Part shown: one piece after another, positions 9,001 through 9,654 of the stretch
How positions within the stretch are numbered: the first letter of the stretch is position 1
Layout: every line of letters begins with the position of its first letter
From: Ignavibacteria bacterium
GTDB taxonomy: Bacteria; Bacteroidota; Ignavibacteria; Ignavibacteriales; Melioribacteraceae
Direction of reading: 5' to 3'
DNA: 9,654 nt
Assembly: GCA_027347545.1 (NCBI GenBank)
Contig: DAIEQT010000070.1
Span: forward strand, 1 to 9,654
The notes under the pieces: generated by a model
Database searches by the model: none
What the model saw: only the letters and a program-made list of their open reading frames with translations
Told to the model about the DNA's origin: nothing
Program-made: the position numbers and the translations under genes

Positions 9001-9118
9001 TGAAATTGAGTGGGAAATTGGCAAAGTTCAGAGTGGTGTTTATTATGCTAACCTCGAAGTGGTAAGCTCTAGCGGTAAATCAGCAAACAAAATTATCAAG
9101 ATTGCGGTGATCAAATAA
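6062..9118 (+). CDS. Secreted M6-like pseudopeptidase with T9SS sorting domain
   Basis: The protein has 1018 residues. A signal peptide (1-19, cleavage at TA before Q20) precedes an M6 (immune inhibitor A-type) metallopeptidase-like domain, recognised from VMVDFQE early on, NYFKKVSGGKL, GLPDLFDTETG (256-266), FGLMDGQ, the PSPWEKMYLGW segment, EYFLVENRQQ (339-348) and VIWHIDEN (416-423). The expected zinc motif HExxHxxGxxD is replaced by S249-N-I-G-S253-H-L-G-L-P-D259: both histidines and the glutamate are lost, only the Gly and Asp remain, so hydrolysis is unlikely. A lysine-rich stretch of about 50 residues (349-400) separates two conserved M6 blocks. Residues about 520-900 look like a beta-propeller with an FG-GAP-like calcium loop, D814-I-N816-Y-D818-G-Y-V-D822. 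A type A sorting domain (about 928-1018) starts SWPNP and ends IAVIK. The start lies 5 bases after porV; AAGAGG at 6044-6049 inside porV can serve as its ribosome site. Likely a T9SS substrate or PorV partner; its function is unknown. Confidence 0.85.
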   Translation: MKNLVGFLILILGLGSITAQSYNKRFAVPQNQLQSISSSDTLKILAVMVDFQEDKYDATIGTGKFGSHYSKVYGDTILDPLPHNDEYFADHLLFAKNYFKKVSGGKLNLAYKVLPEVITVSKTMREYVPQYKSTDLSPLGKFSEEVWKLADQKFSNVKFSDYDLFVIFHAGVSSGLDLGTFSIDRNMPSLYLSTSSLKNIFGTSFTGFATKSGPIKNSLILPETESREQTYIDNSVGLLQITINGALVSNIGSHLGLPDLFDTETGKSAIGRFGLMDGQAIVANNGMFPPEPSPWEKMYLGWEEPKEISLAGGRINVSARETALAADSTLLKIPLSSKEYFLVENRQQDAKKDDLILTVKKDTINKVTKEKDTFIYKKTIQKDTSGLFNFQPTDIKGGVVIDVYEFDAAVPGDGIVIWHIDENVINSTIAENKINADLNKKGVDVEEADGIQDIGETFSSVFGSFIGEGTKEDFWFKGNKAKFYKNTFSPTSKPNTNSNLGGNSLITIDSFSELSNKMSFNVKYQSGSLSLLNRNTLAQLNSPSSFVFHKSGSVGIVEHNYVSVKDKSDLLTYDVDSGFISRIFNFSDFDLAVGHHTEINITTVIGVKDKALSSAYVGYIWQRIVSLPSTASTGAVLQTVGGNTANIFVGAVDGSVMSVDYRYLLGYPVTDPIKTQKVINEPIKQIVVNQNKIAVISATHFIDTDGNIISIPDSSRMLAVIQNSNGKLTNIILSERNTFYVVEDGKISNTFTVRTSNKISGFSLVDFKSSGYSNILIADGKYIKAYSLNGVLEDNFPLNSPDESEFISAPISADINYDGYVDLIATASNGNVYCFDGKTKNAIRFSTSFGGKTNLTPLLVNYDTKLVVTDTKNIAALIGMDSNKLLSVYSISSDSLKNSWSAKNVNFTNNNLLISSVKFEPSTDFFPTTKAYSWPNPVYGSSTKIRYYVSENSTATVKIFDLSGALVTSLSGNAIGGMDNEIEWEIGKVQSGVYYANLEVVSSSGKSANKIIKIAVIK

Positions 9119-9121
9119 TCC

Positions 9122-9654
9122 ATGCGAAAAATAATTTTAATATTCCTTCTCACGTTGTCTCCGCTTTTTGCGCAGTACAATGAATACAATCCGGATTATA
9201 ACTGGCTGACAATTAAAGGGAAGCACATCCGCGTTCATTATCACGAAGAAGCCGAGCGCACTGCAAGAGTTGTAGCCAAAATTGCCGATGAAGTATGGGA
9301 GCCGATAACTTCTCTTTATCAATACGAACCGGAAACAGTTGATTACATTATTAAAGACATTGATGATTACTCCAACGGCGCTACTTACTTCTTTGATAAC
9401 AAGATTGAGATTTGGGCTTCATCGCTGGATTTTGATTTACGCGGAACTCACAACTGGCTTCGCAACGTAATCTCTCACGAGTTTACTCACATGGTGCAGA
9501 TTCAATCTGGCTTAAAATTTTCCCGCACGCTTCCGGTTTTCTATTTGCAGTTTTTAAATTATGAAGACAAACGCCGTCCCGATATTCTTTACGGCTTTCC
9601 AAATTTTATCGCGTCATATCCAATTCCGGGAATAAACGTTCCATCCTGGTTTGC
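9122..9654 (+). CDS. Secreted HEFTH metallopeptidase-like protein, 5' part only
   Basis: The reading frame is open from the ATG at 9122 to the right edge (177 codons plus 2 bases), so the C-terminus is missing. Seen: a signal peptide (about 1-17, FA before Q18); NWLTIKGKHIRVHYH (27-41), a typical opening of peptidase-MA-like domains; and H119-E-F-T-H123, an intact HExxH zinc site followed by MVQIQSG. The last residues, VPSWFA, match the start of the P-x-W-x-x-E-G block in which gluzincins carry their third zinc ligand, but that Glu would fall just beyond the window. Proteins of this kind often continue into TolB-like (PD40) beta-propellers; that cannot be seen here. It starts 3 bases after the M6-like stop, and GGTGATC (9106-9112), within that gene's last codons, matches the extended anti-Shine-Dalgarno complement. 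It is probably cotranscribed with porV. The substrate is unknown. Confidence 0.85.
   Translation, partial: MRKIILIFLLTLSPLFAQYNEYNPDYNWLTIKGKHIRVHYHEEAERTARVVAKIADEVWEPITSLYQYEPETVDYIIKDIDDYSNGATYFFDNKIEIWASSLDFDLRGTHNWLRNVISHEFTHMVQIQSGLKFSRTLPVFYLQFLNYEDKRRPDILYGFPNFIASYPIPGINVPSWF

Overview
The window most likely comes from a member of the Ignavibacteria/Chlorobi side of the Bacteroidota-related phyla. This is inferred from content, not from a marker gene. The evidence is an adjacent pair encoding the type IX secretion system (T9SS) attachment proteins PorU and PorV, T9SS type A C-terminal sorting domains, A+T-rich DNA, and clear Shine-Dalgarno sequences before some genes, which mainstream Bacteroidetes often lack. 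All genes read on the + strand.

Layout. 54-482 is a small Rieske [2Fe-2S] lipoprotein, followed by a hairpin (497-533) that may end its transcript. The spacer 483-725 holds a candidate promoter and no convincing gene. 726-4688 is a full-length PorU-like C25 (gingipain-type) cysteine peptidase, the T9SS sortase, with its His/Cys dyad and its own C-terminal domain intact. The 159-base gap after it is filled almost entirely by a palindromic repeat element (4692-4805) with near-matching inverted ends and four internal hairpins. From 4848 there is a tightly packed run: porV (4848-6056), then after 5 bases a 1018-residue secreted M6-peptidase-like protein (6062-9118), then after 3 bases the start of a secreted HEFTH metallopeptidase-like protein that runs off the right edge (9122-9654).

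How the genes fit together. In studied T9SS bacteria, PorV is the outer-membrane shuttle that takes substrates from the translocon and PorU cleaves off the sorting domain and anchors the protein at the surface. The M6-like protein has a signal peptide, a propeller-like region and a sorting domain, so it should be a substrate of this machine or a partner carried by PorV. The main surprise is that its metallopeptidase fold signature is well preserved while the HExxH zinc site is replaced by SNIGS. It looks like a pseudopeptidase kept in tight linkage with porV. The next gene keeps an intact HExxH. This arrangement (sortase, shuttle, dead M6 peptidase, intact metallopeptidase) is the part most deserving a comparative look.
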